From Hippasteria phrygiana (taxonomy: Eukaryota; Echinodermata; Asteroidea; Valvatida; Goniasteridae): a DNA stretch of 64,000 bases. The stretch covers positions 1 through 64,000 of the forward strand of contig JAZGUH010001192.1 of assembly GCA_037893225.1 (NCBI GenBank), in the 5' to 3' direction. Every line of letters begins with the position of its first letter. Within the stretch, counting starts at the first letter, position 1. Positions 1-12,120 of this stretch are shown in pieces. The translations under genes and the position numbers were made by a program. The notes under the pieces were generated by a model. That model was not told the DNA's origin. It was given only the letters and a program-made list of their open reading frames with translations, and did not search any database.

Positions 1-188
1 TTTTCTTAAATATTTTGCTGATATGTTCACTAAATTAGAAGCGTTAACCATAGCGACCACAGCTTTATATACTGACTTATATGGCATGTCGTATTTGCGA
101 AAAGTGAAAGTTGGTTAAGAATCTACCCCCAATCTGTACCAACCCCAAAAACCCCATAAACTTGCACTTTTATATAAAAACGCATATA

Positions 189-2077
189 AGGCAACATAAA
201 ATAAATTAGTTGTTTCTCATCAGAACCCCTTGTGGCCGAAAAGGTCCGTCAGGGCAATTTATATTTTATATTTTTATACAATACAAATTTCCATATACCC
301 AAGAATATATGTACGTCAGGACCTTTTGTATTTTATAATTTGTACACAGCATTGAGTTGCATCCATTCAGTTGGGGGATCGCAATGTTTTATTCAGAACA
401 AAGAATGAACATAGTAAAATAGTTTTTAAAAAAACAGGTCACTATCCCAATAAAAGTATCATGGCAATATTATATGGCAATCAGAAAGGTAGAATACATT
501 AGGAGGTTATCTGGGAACATTTATTGAAAGGTCGGGTGCAGCGGGACACTTTTGAAAGTGTGGTGGGGAGCAAAGCAGCGCCGGTGCCGGCCGGCTGTTG
601 CCCTTTTCTGTGGTTTTTCTTGTGCAGAACTGCCAAAAGTGGAAAAAAAAGTGGGGGGGGGGATGCCCACCCCCTCTCCTGTTCTGCCACCCATGTGAAA
701 GGTTTATAGTGAGACAGCAAAAGTGGATTGGTACCCTTCGGAAGGCATTTTTGGTAGTAGCTGGCAACCATAGATTAGTTATATGATGGGGAAGAAATTG
801 TAGGTGGATGATACCCTGGATTTGAACCCAAAAGGTAATTTTTAGGGTAAAAGGTCAAATAAGGTCAAAATGTACATTCTCTTAATTTTGCAAGAATTAT
901 TATTTTAAGAAACTAATTAGGAATTGTAGGAGAACCCAGCAAGTAGAAATAATGAGCTAACGAAAATATTTTCTCTCCTATACATGTAGAACATTATACC
1001 AGAATAACAATTTTTTCACCATTCATGCATGTAATAATGAAACAAACATGGACATAAGTAGTTATTCAAATGAGAATTTGACACTTTGTTCATTACACCC
1101 ACTTCTATAGATAAATGGACAGCAATGTAATGAGGGAAACTGAAATGTCTGACTTGATTTGTACATCAAATCTGTATTGGTCTCTTTGTCTTGGCCAGCT
1201 GGGATGCAGCATTCAGTGGCATCACAACCGTAGGGAAGTGTGCAATTCGGATTTCTTTGAAGCAAGTGCATTTGGCTGATTTGCACTTTGATTTGCATGC
1301 ACACGCACTGAACATCTAACAAAAGAAAAACGGTGCACTAACAATGAAAATCCATTGTGCACGGCAACTGACTTGGCACTAAATCCATTGTTACTTGTTC
1401 ATAGTGACACGAATGAGGAGGTGAATGAGGAAGTTGCATCACAACTTGTCAGTGCGTGTTTAATGCCGAGGAAGGCCATTATATGTCACTCATTGAAGAA
1501 TTGCAAGCTGTAGTGTCCTCATACAAATATTGCTTCCAAACTAGCGCGCTTGAGTGACTCCAGCCCTAGCGCTCATGACATTGAAACATTTGCTGTTTAG
1601 GACTGGAGCCGCATGCTTGTCTAAAAGTTAATGATCTCATGCATATCCTTCAATTATAATTCTTGGGGGAAAAAAGAGCCCGACTCAAAATTGAAGCCTG
1701 ATCAGAGTCACCTTTCACTTTAAGGCATTCATGCAGCTCCAAACCCTTTGCGTACGGAGGACGTCTGTGGGCGCAAAAAACAAATGGCCACTAACGTTAC
1801 TATCATTACAGTAGAGTTCACAGGGCCCGCTGTTGGGTCAGGTTGCCGGTGTTTATAATAAAAACCTCTCCAACGTGAGTTTTAACTGGCATTGTTTATA
1901 ACAGAGTGTTTTATAGCGTATATAAAAAATAAAAAAAACATTCTGCTCGGAATTTCTGGGTGTCCGGTACATTTATATTTTAACTTTTATAATTATAAAA
2001 TATAAAAACATATCCACCCGGCACGAAAAATCCGCCCGGCCGCTGATGAGAAACAAGTAATTTATTTTAGGTTGCCT
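189..2077. mobile_element. candidate inverted-repeat element, 35-bp TIRs
   Basis: Positions 189-223 and 2043-2077 are inverted copies matching at 33 of 35 bases. The similarity fades inward into AT-rich TATAAAATAT sequence. No transposase frame is seen between them, and no clear target duplication was found, so this is either a non-autonomous DNA transposon or two inverted copies of a dispersed repeat. The interior is otherwise unremarkable apart from a G-run near 652-662 and the dispersed block at 1310-1407. Confidence 0.4.
1310..1407 (+). repeat. dispersed repeat, copy 1 of 2
   Basis: This block recurs in the same orientation at 22498-22584. Both begin GAACATCTAACAAAAGAAAA and end with CCATTGTTACTTGTTCA. 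Copy 1 carries about 10 extra bases. No coding frame; family unknown. Confidence 0.6.
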
Positions 2078-2567
2078 AAAACGCTAATTACAAATGTAAC
2101 ATATTATAGCTCAACGTATGACAAAGTAATAAAGCTAGTAACAACCTGAATTAAAACAAAATATGTTACGTTGCGATAAATGTTGGGCGTTTTGGGGGCC
2201 AAAGTGCCTGAAAACTCTTTTCAACTGTATAATGCTAAATGCTAATCACCTGTCAGTTTAGCTACTTCCAAAATATGTCCTCTATTTCATACCAGTCAGG
2301 CCTACTGTCTCGAGCTGGGCTAATTATCACCCAGGCGCGCCACCACATTTTGTGTCAATAGAGCATCTCTTTAACAGTCACGCTCAAGCCACTAGATTTT
2401 CCAGCTGTTTTGATGATTCGTTGCACAGATAGCTTTGTTTGTCCGTACTGAATTCCGAGCTCTTTTGCCAATTGTTGCCCGATGTGAAGAGGGAAAAGAC
2501 GCTTCAAAAGCTTTGCACGTTCACATTTTGTGCATCTAGAGCAATGCCTTTGACTGAGGTTTCGAAA

Positions 2568-3410
2568 CATATCGTCACAGTTTTCACGAACAGACGAATT
2601 TTGCCTTTCCGCACTAAACTAAAGTTACAAGAAAATCAGCTTTTAAGCTGCTCACTTTTTAAATTGAAGATATTACCTGCGTTCATACCACATGTTGATT
2701 CAGTGTTGACACTATGTTAAAGTTCAGTTCTCGGTCTTTCACAAGTAATTGGCAGCTAAGCGATAAGTCAATTAATTACAGAGTTATTAATTGATTAATA
2801 AGTTTGTCTGTTCGTGAAAACTCAGAAGCGAGAAATGGCCCGTTTTGCCCCACGGAGTGTCAATTGTCTCTTCGTGAAAACCCAAAATCCATTTTCTGGC
2901 AATTTTGCCCTCTCTTCGTGAAAACCTAAAATCCATTTTCTGGCAATTTTACCCTTCACAGCCCTATTGTATTAACACGGAGTTCCGAATTGGCTCTTCG
3001 TGAAAACCCAAAATCCATTTTCTGGCAATTTTGCCCTTCTCAGCCATAGCGTATATATAGCCGAGAAGGGCAAAATTGCCAGAAAATGGATTTTGGGTTT
3101 TCACGAAGAGACAATTGACACTCTGTGGGGCAAAACGGGCCATTTCTCGCTTCTGAGTTTTCACGAACAGACAAATTTATTAATCAATTAATAACTCTGT
3201 AATTAATTGACTTATCGCTTAGCTGTCAATTACTTGTGAAAGACCGAGAACTGAACTTTAACATAGTGTCAACACTGAATCAACATGTGGTATGAACGCA
3301 GGTACTATCTTCAATTTAAAAAGTGAGCAGCTTAAAACCTGATTTTCTTGTAACTTTAGTTTAGTGCGGAGAGGCAAAATTCGTCTGTTCGTGAAAACTG
3401 TGACGATATG
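2568..3410. mobile_element. fold-back element with long inverted arms
   Basis: The two arms (about 2568-2990 and 3064-3410) are near-perfect inverted copies; each begins or ends CATATCGTCACAG and its complement. Near the centre the left arm carries about three copies of a 42-bp unit starting CTCTTCGTGAAAACC, and the right arm one inverted copy, leaving a short AT-rich loop near 3040-3063. The architecture (terminal arms, inner direct repeats) is like fold-back transposons such as sea urchin TU elements. No transposase is encoded; short frames inside are arm shadows. Confidence 0.75.
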
Positions 3411-3528
3411 ACGAACCAAGACAAGTCGCCCTACGCTACGCACATCTCTGTGAATGACATGCTACAGAATCAAGTACCAAATTTCCGGAGGTAAAGGAGG
3501 AATAGAAACAGTAGTATTTTCTCCCTTA

Positions 3529-3678
3529 AGCCCGGTTCATACTTCATGCGAATGCGAATGCGAATGCGAATGCGAATTGAATTTTATGACGTTAACAATT
3601 GAAGTTTCATTGTGACGTTCTCCGTTACCATAACGAATTCGCTTCGCATACGCATTCGCATGAAGTATGAACCGGGCT
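3529..3678. mobile_element. 150-bp MITE with TTA target duplication
   Basis: Inverted termini starting AGCCCGGTTCATACTTCATG enclose 150 bp; the left arm contains GCGAAT hexamers in tandem. TTA lies on both sides (3526-3528 and 3679-3681). A 3-bp TWA duplication is typical of PIF/Harbinger-type MITEs; that assignment is inference. Confidence 0.75.
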
Positions 3679-4264
3679 TTACTCGTCTCGTGACGCACAT
3701 GGGTTTCACTGATGCCTTCATCACCTGCTCCACTGACACCTGTAGGAGTTCCCGTGATAATGTCCTCACTCGATTCAACAATGGGTTCACCAGCTCCTTC
3801 GATGTCCCCACTAGCTTGAGCAAAGGGTTTATCGGCTCCTTCGATGTCCTCGCCGGTTTGATGACGTCACAGCACTTGGAAGCAAACACTTAACATTGCA
3901 CCGGCTATCACTCTTTTGGCTACGAACATAGTAATGGGGCAAGGTTTAATTCATAAAACACACGATCAACTCATTAAAAACGAGCATTTTAAAATTCTGC
4001 CACTATAATTTCCGGTCTGATGACGTCATGATTATGAAACCTTGCCAAGTCATTTGCGGTAACTGTCCAGCGAACATATAGGAGCACTTTAGCAAATTCT
4101 TCACGCTTTAAAAGAAAACCCCGTTTTTGTTGTCTCGATAGAGGGCATCCTTTTGGGGAATGACGTCATTGTACATTTTTATAACATAACATTTCAAATG
4201 AACCACAAAGGGACCCTGACTAGGTGCAGTTAATATACTATTTTGAAAATTGATAAAAATAAAT

Positions 4265-4430
4265 TGACTGGAACGGGGCTTGAACCTGCGACCCCCGGAC
4301 TGCCGTTCCGGTGCTCTACCAGCCCTATGTTGGCGCTTCCCCAAAATTAGTCAATATTTGTGTTCGTTGGGCGCTACGGTCAGAAGCCATAAACCCGTAA
4401 TTGCCATGTGGCCAGGGATTACGCCCAAAG
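4265..4430 (-). mobile_element. tRNA-derived SINE, diverged copy
   Basis: Matches the tRNA-derived SINE seen intact at 58569-58997. On the minus strand it has a B-box-like GGTTCAAGCC and a degraded A box, followed by the family's conserved region with the TTTGTTCG..GGGCGCTA segment. More diverged than the later copies, so an older insertion. Confidence 0.7.
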
Positions 4431-4837
4431 TCACGATACATTAGCAATGTTGCATAAACGTAACACTTTAACAATTTGCTTGTGTGTAGTGAAATTCATT
4501 ACACTTCAGGTAACACCGGGAAAAAGGTCAAACAGCATCGTGCCCGGGGAGCAAAAATATTGCCCAAGGCAATGTCTTACTAATCATGAAGACTGAAAAC
4601 ACACCATTCATTTGAACAGTTTTTGTTAAAAGTAACTATTTTGATTTTGAGCAGAAATCGGTTGTATTTGATACCCGATGACGTCATCATGGCGCCATAG
4701 ATATATGTACACATTTGAATGGGTTGATGCTAAATCAAGGTTACTACTTTATACCATAAACCGTTTTGAAGAAAAGCCGCGGAGAGTATTGTACGATCAC
4801 TGGATGAACAAGTTTTTTATACCCTTTTCCCCCACAC

Positions 4838-5093
4838 TGATACACTATTGGTTGATTTCTTGAAACGTTATCAGTTGATACAGTATCCGTTCTGTGATGA
4901 TACATTATCGGTTAGAGTTCTTTTCTACTACATTATCCGTCGACACGTGAAACATTATCGGATAGAAATTCTACTACAATATCAGTCAATTTGTGATACA
5001 ATATCGGTTGGTGATACACTATCAGTAAATTTGTGATACATTATCGGTTGGTGATACATTATCCGTCGGTTACTACATGTACATTATCAGTTG
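4838..5093 (+). repeat. degenerate tandem repeat, TGATACATTATCGGTTGG type
   Basis: About ten imperfect units of roughly 18-35 bp built around GATACATTATCGGTT, just upstream of the BBOX1-like exon. No coding content. Confidence 0.6.
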
Positions 5094-5309
5094 TAACACC
5101 TATAGTAGTTTAATCGAAAACTAATCTCGGGCAACATTCCTCATTATGCTCCAGGTCACAAATCACAGCTCGTCTCCAGCTCAGGTAGAGCCGTTTAATC
5201 CTGTAATTACAACTCGGATTTCATTAATATATCTTTATTTCTTTTAATCATTTCTTTTCTCGAGCAGTACATACATGTAGCAAGTGATTTCCCACCGAGA
5301 TAAAAAAGG

Positions 5310-5848
5310 ATGGCATCGAGTCCACGGTTGGTAAGCGTTACAAGGGACGATAGCGCTCGCTGGTACCGTGTAAATGTAGACAATGGGTCTGATGGCATCT
5401 ACCCCTACGTTTGGCTGAGGGACAACTGCCGCTGCTCAGAATGCTACCATCCCTTCTCATCGCAAAGGACATTCCTGATGGTTAACCTGGATCCTGATGT
5501 GATGCCGTTGACTGAGGCAATCATTGACGATGGCCGAGTCCTGAGGGTCACCTGGCCCGATCAGCACTGCAGCGACTACGACGCCTCCTGGCTGAATCTC
5601 CAGCGGTTCTCGGACATGCCAAGAGACGTGGTGGGTAACCCGAAGGTGCAAATGTGGGGAGCCGAGCTTGCCGGAAACATCCCTACCTTCGACTTTAAGA
5701 AGATTCTGCAGGACGACATGGAATTGTACAACTGGTTAGATGCCTTGAACACCACGGGCGTGGCCTTAGTGACAGGAGCGTCGACTAAGAAGGGAGATGG
5801 CGAGCAACTGGCTGGCAGGATTGCTTACCTTAAAGCGACAGCCAACGG
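5310..5848 (+). CDS. BBOX1: gamma-butyrobetaine hydroxylase-like first coding exon
   Basis: This exon encodes the N-terminal zinc domain and the start of the catalytic domain of a 2-oxoglutarate/Fe(II) dioxygenase of the gamma-butyrobetaine/trimethyllysine hydroxylase family (carnitine synthesis). Visible: the WLRDNCRCSEC motif with Cys40, Cys42 and Cys45, and His86 in the WPDQH segment, which correspond to the family's four zinc ligands, followed by WGAEL and a GVALVTGAS stretch. The iron-binding His/Asp/His residues lie in later exons. The ATG at 5310 sits in a good AGGATGG context and no mitochondrial presequence is seen, favouring BBOX1 over TMLHE. The exon ends in CAACGG followed by GTAAGT at 5849, after phase 2. 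No following exon was found in the window, so the gene is partial here, or the exon is a stranded fragment. Confidence 0.85.
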
Positions 5849-5881
5849 GTAAGTAGGTCCGAAGACCTTGCCTCAGTCTCG

Positions 5882-6001
5882 AGACCTTTGTCCCCAGACC
5901 TTTGTCCCCAGACCTTTGTCCCCAGACCTTTGTCCCCAGACCTTTGTCCCCAGACCTTTGTCCCCAGACCTTTGTCCCCAGACCTTTGTCTCCAGACCTT
6001 T
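5882..6001 (+). repeat. 14-bp minisatellite in the BBOX1-like intron
   Basis: Roughly 8.6 near-identical copies of AGACCTTTGTCCCC begin 33 bp downstream of the splice donor. The unit is not a multiple of three, so it reads open in more than one frame; these frames are not genes. Confidence 0.9.
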
Positions 6002-6148
6002 GCTTGCTATCTTGGTCATGGACGGAGCAATTTAGAGACGTCAGGGAATTATCAGATCGGGGAACAGTTTTTCCAACGATGGTCGGCCGACCATTGTTTC
6101 ATAAGAATTCAGTATTCTTTTTGTTTTTTGCTGTTTGCAAATGTTATA

Positions 6149-6541
6149 CAGGGTGTCCATTTCAAGACAAATTCTTTTCCTGTTTGGACAAATTGGAAAA
6201 GTGATGACAGGGGCGATAAATTAATTTTTCTGCTCCCTTTCTTTTTGTGTTACACCTACCTGACAAATTTAAGGTGCTGTGCCCTCCACATGGCCACCAT
6301 TCCTGTTAATGCGTAGCTGGCATCTTCGTTCTCTTTGCCACTCAATCAAACAACTTGTCACAATGCTGATTTCAGTACCTTTCATAACTGTCTTGTTTGT
6401 TCAGTCATGGCAATGACATTATAAACCTTATACCATTGGACATTCTACCTTTTTCACAGACATTTGTTTTTTTCTGAAATATTCAGTAGTTTTGCGATAA
6501 TATGATATTTAAAATGGGTATACTTTTTTAAGGACACCCTG
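6149..6541. mobile_element. MITE with CAGGGTGTCC termini, TA duplication
   Basis: CAGGGTGTCC at 6149 and its complement ending at 6541 are flanked by TA (TATA on both sides). The 393-bp interior has no transposase. A TA duplication points to the Tc1/mariner group by inference. Confidence 0.7.
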
Positions 6542-7511
6542 TATAATTACCTTTAACCTACAACTGTTTGGTTTGCCTTGGTGCCATATGTGCGTTGGTG
6601 CCCTCCACATATCTGCTTGGTGCCCCTCATTTGCCTACATTGTACATGTACGTGCCCTCCTCGTTTGCCTAGTAAATGGTTTCCTTCACATTTTCCACAT
6701 GACTTAGACTTTGCCTCTAAAATGTTTTTAAAAACAAGCCCTGCAACACATCAGAACAACATAACCTGTTTTTTAAACAGACATAAAAATTAAAGACTGC
6801 CTCCACGGTGGCGTGCACAAAAAAATGTTTTTTAAAGAAATATGTCTAAAGACCAAGCATCCGATTTCACCCTTACAACGGCCACCAAAATGATTGATAC
6901 GCCACCTGAGGTAGAAGTAGAGTTCGATGATTAAGATGGAGGTAAATGGTTCACTTACTATCCGGATGAAAAAGCAAGTTTCACATTCAATACCGAAAGG
7001 CACGGGAGCGATATATCGTCCATATTTTACATACATTTTCGAACGGGACCTGACTACTTGATTGCGCATAAATGCATTACGGCATTACGTAAATGCATTA
7101 CGTTGCACCACGCGGCTTCCGGCCCGGGGTGCGACTTTTTTTTTAATAGTACAACGTACATGTACATTGTAGGTTCGCAGTTCATGTCGATATCGGTACG
7201 AGGCTGCGCGCATGACACCTTTTCATGAAACAGTCACCAGAAAGCCGTGCAGAGCATGCATTTTGTGGAGTGCATGCACAAAAATTTGAGGTGTTGCGGC
7301 AATATAGAGGGCGCTGTTTTAGCTACCGCGGGAAATTTGGGGAAAAAACATTGACGCGCATGATCAAAATCGACGCGCGCGCTGACCAGAGACCGACACT
7401 TTATTTGTTTTGGCCTTATAGGGAATTGACGTAAAAAAAAAAAAAATAGAATTAGCAAGTCTCAAAATAGTCCCTTTCTACATGTACAGTACATTGCAAT
7501 TGAAAGTTAAC

Positions 7512-7915
7512 CTCAAAATGGGAAAATCTTTTCACACGTTTTCTCATCTCGGGGAATTCATTTTCATTTCACAAAATGTGAAAATTTTTCCCAAAAGTGT
7601 GAAAAATGTTCACACTCTTTTCACAAAATGGAAACATATTTTCACGCTCTTTTCACAAAAGTGAGAAAAAATTTCACACTCTTTTCACAAAATAGGAAAA
7701 TATTTTCACACTCTTTTCACAAAATGGGAAAATATTTTCACGCTTTTCACAAAAGTGTGAAAAATGTTCACACTCTTTTCACAAAATGGGAAAATAATTT
7801 GCATTGGCCCCTCCCCTTTTCTCACTTTTGTGAAAATTATTTTCCGACTTGAATTAGCCCCTCCCCTTTTCTCACTTTTGCGAAAACTTTTCACATCTTT
7901 GTGAAATGGGAAAAT
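7512..7915 (+). repeat. minisatellite, TTTTCACAAAATGGGAAAATA type
   Basis: About ten imperfect units of 35-45 bp made of TTTTCACAC and CACAAAATGGGAAAAT pieces, with some inverted units near 7815-7900. The translated frames (HTLFTKWK and similar) are repeat artefacts. Confidence 0.85.
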
Positions 7916-7917
7916 TA

Positions 7918-7972
7918 CGTGTACATGTACATGTACAACATGTACATGTGCATGTGCATGTACGTAAATGTA
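7918..7972. repeat. TACATG/CATGTG microsatellite
   Basis: Alternating GTACATGTACATG and CATGTGCATGTG runs, largely self-complementary. Isolated TACATGTA copies are scattered over the whole window. Confidence 0.8.
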
Positions 7973-8449
7973 CAATTTGTTCTCGATGCTTTCACAAAAC
8001 ACGTTTGATATTAGAAAGCAGATAAGGAAAGCAGAGGATCGTATCTCAAACAGAAGTATAATCTTTGATTATTTGCTGATTTGAAGGAGAGTGCTAACAT
8101 TAGAGAAAGACGGCATAACATTTTAAAGGCAGTCCATTTGAACGCGAACTCGTTTTGTTTACTACCTCATCGTCATTCACAAACAATCAAGATCGCATCA
8201 AGATTTTCTTCGGCAAAACTTTGAACCTGTAGCGCTGTGTGGCCTCATCTTTACGTGTACGGACGGACGGTGCATCAGGCCCCAGGCCCGGGGGGGGGGG
8301 GGGGGGGGGGGGTTACTCAGTATAAATGGCCACACAGGGACGTGCCGCAAACATGGGTCGCATTTTCGACAGTCCGGTATATCAATGACCCCTATTTTTT
8401 CCCAATTAGTGGTATACTCATCGGTTGTAATTCTACCCAGGTGAAAATT

Positions 8450-8930
8450 CCAGTTAAAACCAGTTGAACTTTCAACTGGTTCCAACTGGTTTGAACTGGA
8501 ATCAACTGGTGTCCAACTGGTACCTGTTGGAGTCAACTGGTTTCAACTGGATTCAACAAAAACCAGTTGAAACCAGTTAAAGGAATCAGCGACCAACTGG
8601 TAATTTGTGTGGTGTCAACTGGAACCAGTTGAAACCAGTTGAAAGAACCAGTTACCAACTGGCAATCCTTGTGGTGTCAACAGGAACCAGTTGAGACCAG
8701 TTAAAAAAACCAGTTACCAACTGGCAATTCTTGTGGTGTCAACTGGAACCAGTTGAAGAAAACATGTACCATATGAAACCAGTTAAAGTAACCAGTTATC
8801 AACTGGCAATTCTTGTGGTGTCAACCTAAACCAGTTGAAACCAGTTAAAGAAACCAGTTACCAACTGGTCATTCTTATGAACAGGGACCAGTTGAAACCA
8901 GTTGAAGAAACCAGTTATCATCTGGGTGAA
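8450..8930. repeat. element A left array
   Basis: CCAGTTGAAACC and its complement alternate, and from about 8610 they are organised in about five higher-order units of 60-75 bp containing TTGTGGTGTCAACTGGAACC. More heterogeneous than the right array. Confidence 0.85.
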
Positions 8931-9646
8931 CAGAAACCTACCTATTAAAACTATCATACTTATCTTTGTTTCCGTGATTGTTGCTTTTGTTTGTTTTATT
9001 TTTGTTTTTGTGTTTTGCTTAGTTTCACTTATGTACATAAATCCTATCAGTGTCACACACAATGAAAGCAATTGCATAATGTATACAACTTTTAATTCAC
9101 TGTTCAGTCTTCACAAGACAATTCCAGACTTGAAACAAGTCTAATTTATAAAAAAGTCTTTTAAAACAACAAAATGTTGAAGATATAATTTACAAAATGG
9201 AATTTCAAAATTATTGTACACAAATTCTATCAAATTGATAATGTGCAAGAGGTAAAATTGCCCGCACACAATGAAAACGATTATTAACTATTCAGTCTTT
9301 CACAACAAGACAATTCCAGACTTGAAACAAGTCTACTATCTATCATAATGGCCTTGAGTTCAATCTGACCGCATACTGCACTGTGCAGGTACATGTACTT
9401 GGTATAATGCACAGTACACACACAATGTACGTGTACATTGTACATACATGTAGTATGTGTACAGTACAATCCTAACTGCCATTACCGTGCGTAGGGTTTT
9501 TGAAGGAAACAGCAGACTGAAATAGTGCGCCACCCTGTGTGGAGTATCTTCATATAAACAGTTAAAAGTGATAAAAATGCTACATTCTTGTTCTGAATGA
9601 AAATATATTACTTCGATTATAAAAGATTTACCAAAATAACGGAATA

Positions 9647-9839
9647 ATGGGGAATAGTTGTGCACGCGTAGGAATATCGGTGCATGTTAAGCGGTCAGAC
9701 GATGGAGAAAGGAACACAACAGGCCAGATTTTTTTGCTGCAAAGCCTACCATTGTTTGTCGTATCTGAGCTGAAATATCAACGTCTGATGGAGCATAATT
9801 ACATCCTGAGTGATATGGGAGAGTTTACTGCATCCACTG
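9647..9839 (+). pseudogene. exon-like relic 1 in element A core
   Basis: An open frame from ATG 9647 ends at ACTG followed by the donor GTAAGT at 9840. A diverged copy with stop codons lies in element B (about 13870-14078, donor GTGAGT at 14079). Shared segments include GTCGTATCTGAGC and GAGAGTTTACTGCATC. The predicted peptide (including FVVSELKYQRLMEHNY) matches no family I recognise. It may be an ancestral transposase exon or captured host sequence. Confidence 0.4.
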
Positions 9840-10645
9840 GTAAGTTTTATGGAAATAACTGAAGTCATTTTCGTCAAATTTTAAGAATGTACATGTACAT
9901 GTATATTTTGGCCCACGCACAGTCAGTGGACAGTGCCATGGTTCCGTACAGTCCGTTGTGTACATCAGGTATTCAGTATATAAACGAACGGGTTGTGCTA
10001 TTTACACTGTGAATCCCTTGGATGTGATTTCCTATTCAAAATGGAGAATGTGATTTTAACAATGATGGTCCAAAATCACATCCTACTCTATTTAAAATCA
10101 CATCTGAAGCCTGTGAACTATTAATTACCCCACCCTGACAAAGAGTACATTGTGACTTCTGGGTTTAACAGCTAAACCGCATTGTGATGCTGGACTCTGT
10201 CTCGATCTGGATGTGATTTTGGACCCTCATTGTTAAAATCACATTCTCTTAATCCTCCTGTCCATTCTGAATAGGAAATCTGAATGGGAAATTGACTAAA
10301 GCAAACAGGATTATCTACATTCACACACCAAAGTTCCTGTTTGTCCGAAAACTGTTTTCATAGGGGAAATTATTATAAAATAGTAACAAGGCCAACATGT
10401 TTGGCATGCCCGCCTGCTCCCTTCTTTCTTGCTTCTCAAAAAAATAACATTTTATGACTTCCCAATAAATACCATAAATGAAAATGCATGGGAAGAGAGG
10501 AAATATGTAGACCTACCTCAGACTAGATACTGTTTCTGTACAGAAACTTAACCTACCCACAACATAAAGTTGTGTAAAGTGTAAACCAAATTTATTCAAA
10601 TTTGTCTCATACATTGTTTGTATTTTGTGCTCTTTCCTTATACAG

Positions 10646-10771
10646 TGGTGTACTTCACTTGAAGAGGAGCACGAAGGAGTTACAGCTGATGATCTACAAG
10701 AGGATGTCATGCTTACAACTGACTATCTACCGAGTTTCGTTGATGGGAAGATCGACAAGAGTCCTTTATAA
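10646..10771 (+). pseudogene. exon-like relic 2 in element A core
   Basis: It follows the acceptor CTTTCCTTATACAG. One frame reads through LEEEHEGVTADDLQED and LPSFVDGKID to a TAA at 10769, but that frame does not agree with the phase left by relic 1. Element B has the counterpart at 14977-15139 (acceptor CCTTACAATTACAG) with LPSFVDVQINESFIKF. Function unknown. Confidence 0.4.
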
Positions 10772-11310
10772 AGTTTCAAAGAGGAGTTGAATTTTATAGT
10801 TTGTCAAAAATAAGTATTAAAACAAGGGTAGCCAATGAAAAAATTCAAATTATTTGAATTCATATTCAAGTTAATATGAAAGTACATCATGAACAGATTA
10901 CAAAACTGTTTAAAAACCAGCCCAATTTCTTTTAAACTGTTCATGGGATAAACATGAAGCCTACAGTACTACCAACATAAACCTTGATGCGATGAGATGT
11001 GCTTCTCAGACCGTACATTGCTCTGGGGTCCACAGTGACTCCGAAACACTGTGATGTCGTAGAATTTTCATTTTAGGGCCAATCTCCCCCCCTGGTGTAC
11101 ACATCTTATTATGTTACTTGCCATTATATTTGTTTTGTTTTTTACTTCTGGTTTTTGTTTCAATTCTTGAGAAAGAGAGAAGTACTTTCAATAAAATAAT
11201 GTAACAAGCTACATGTGCAATGTTTTATCTTCCTTAATTGCATTACAATTTATTTTCTGACTGCAGTTTCAGACCGCCTGTTTAAGACCAGTTCAAACCT
11301 GTTAACGTGA

Positions 11311-12120
11311 TTTGATGCAAGTTACAAACCAGTTGAAAACCAGTTCGTACCAGTTAAACCAGTTGAAAACCAGTTGAAAACCAGTTGAATACCAGTTAAA
11401 CCAGTTGAATACCAGTTAAACCAGTTGAAAACCAGTTAAACCAGTTGAAAACCAGTTAAACCAGTTGAAAACCAGTTGAAAACCAGTTGAAAACCAGTTG
11501 AAAACCAGTTGAAAACCAGTTGAAAACCAGTTGAAAACCAGTTGAAAACCAGTTGAAAACCAGTTGAAAACCAGTTGAAAACCAGTTGAAAACCAGTTGA
11601 AAACCAGTTGAAAACCAGTTGAAAACCAGTTGAAAACCAGTTCAAAACCAGTTGAAAACCAGTTGAAAACCAGTTCAAAACCAGTTCAAAACCAGTTGAA
11701 AACCAGTTCGATACCAGTTGATACCAGTTGCAAACCAGTTCAAAACCAGTTCATACCAGTTACACCAGTTGAAAACCAGTTACACCAGTTGAATACCAGT
11801 TAAACCAGTTGAAAACCAGTTGAATACCAGTTAAACCAGTTGAAAACCAGTTGAAAACCAGTTGAATACCAGTTAAACCAGTTGAAAACCAGTTCATACC
11901 AGTTAAACCAGTTAAAAACCAGTTGAATACCAGTTAAACCAGTTGAAAACCAGTTCATACCAGTTAAACCAGTTAAAAACCAGTTGAAACCAGTCACCAA
12001 TTCCCAGTTGAAACCAGTTCAACTGGTTTCAACTGGGACCAGTTGAAACCAGTTGAAACAAGTTCAACTGGTTTCAACTGGGACCAGTTAAACCAGTTCA
12101 ACTGGTTTCAACTGGAATTT
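11311..12120. repeat. element A right array
   Basis: About 70 short units, mostly the 11-mer GTTGAAAACCA with variants such as GTTCATACCA. The middle (11460-11690) is almost homogeneous; the outer 120 bp switches to mixed-orientation CCAGTTGAAACC/AACTGGTTTCAA units and the terminal motif. Open frames reading FNWFSTGFQLV are artefacts of an 11-bp unit. Confidence 0.9.

Noticed and set aside
499..786. Four overlapping short frames around 499-786
   Set aside because: Low-complexity, overlapping on both strands around a G-run; no domain or splice context. The GCGCCGGTGCCGG motif at about 575-590 resembles the Gypsy 1 LTR but is too short to call.
2355..2570. Minus frame with LAKELGIQYGQTKLSVQ that looks like a helix-turn-helix
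   Set aside because: 71 codons, no recognised family and partly inside a fold-back border; chance cannot be excluded.
8826..9144. Hydrophobic plus-strand frame (8902-9144) resembling a membrane segment
   Set aside because: T-rich sequence at the start of the element A core; the hydrophobicity follows from base composition.
11436..12000. Long minus frames of FNWFSTGFQLV type
   Set aside because: Translation of an 11-bp minisatellite, not a protein.
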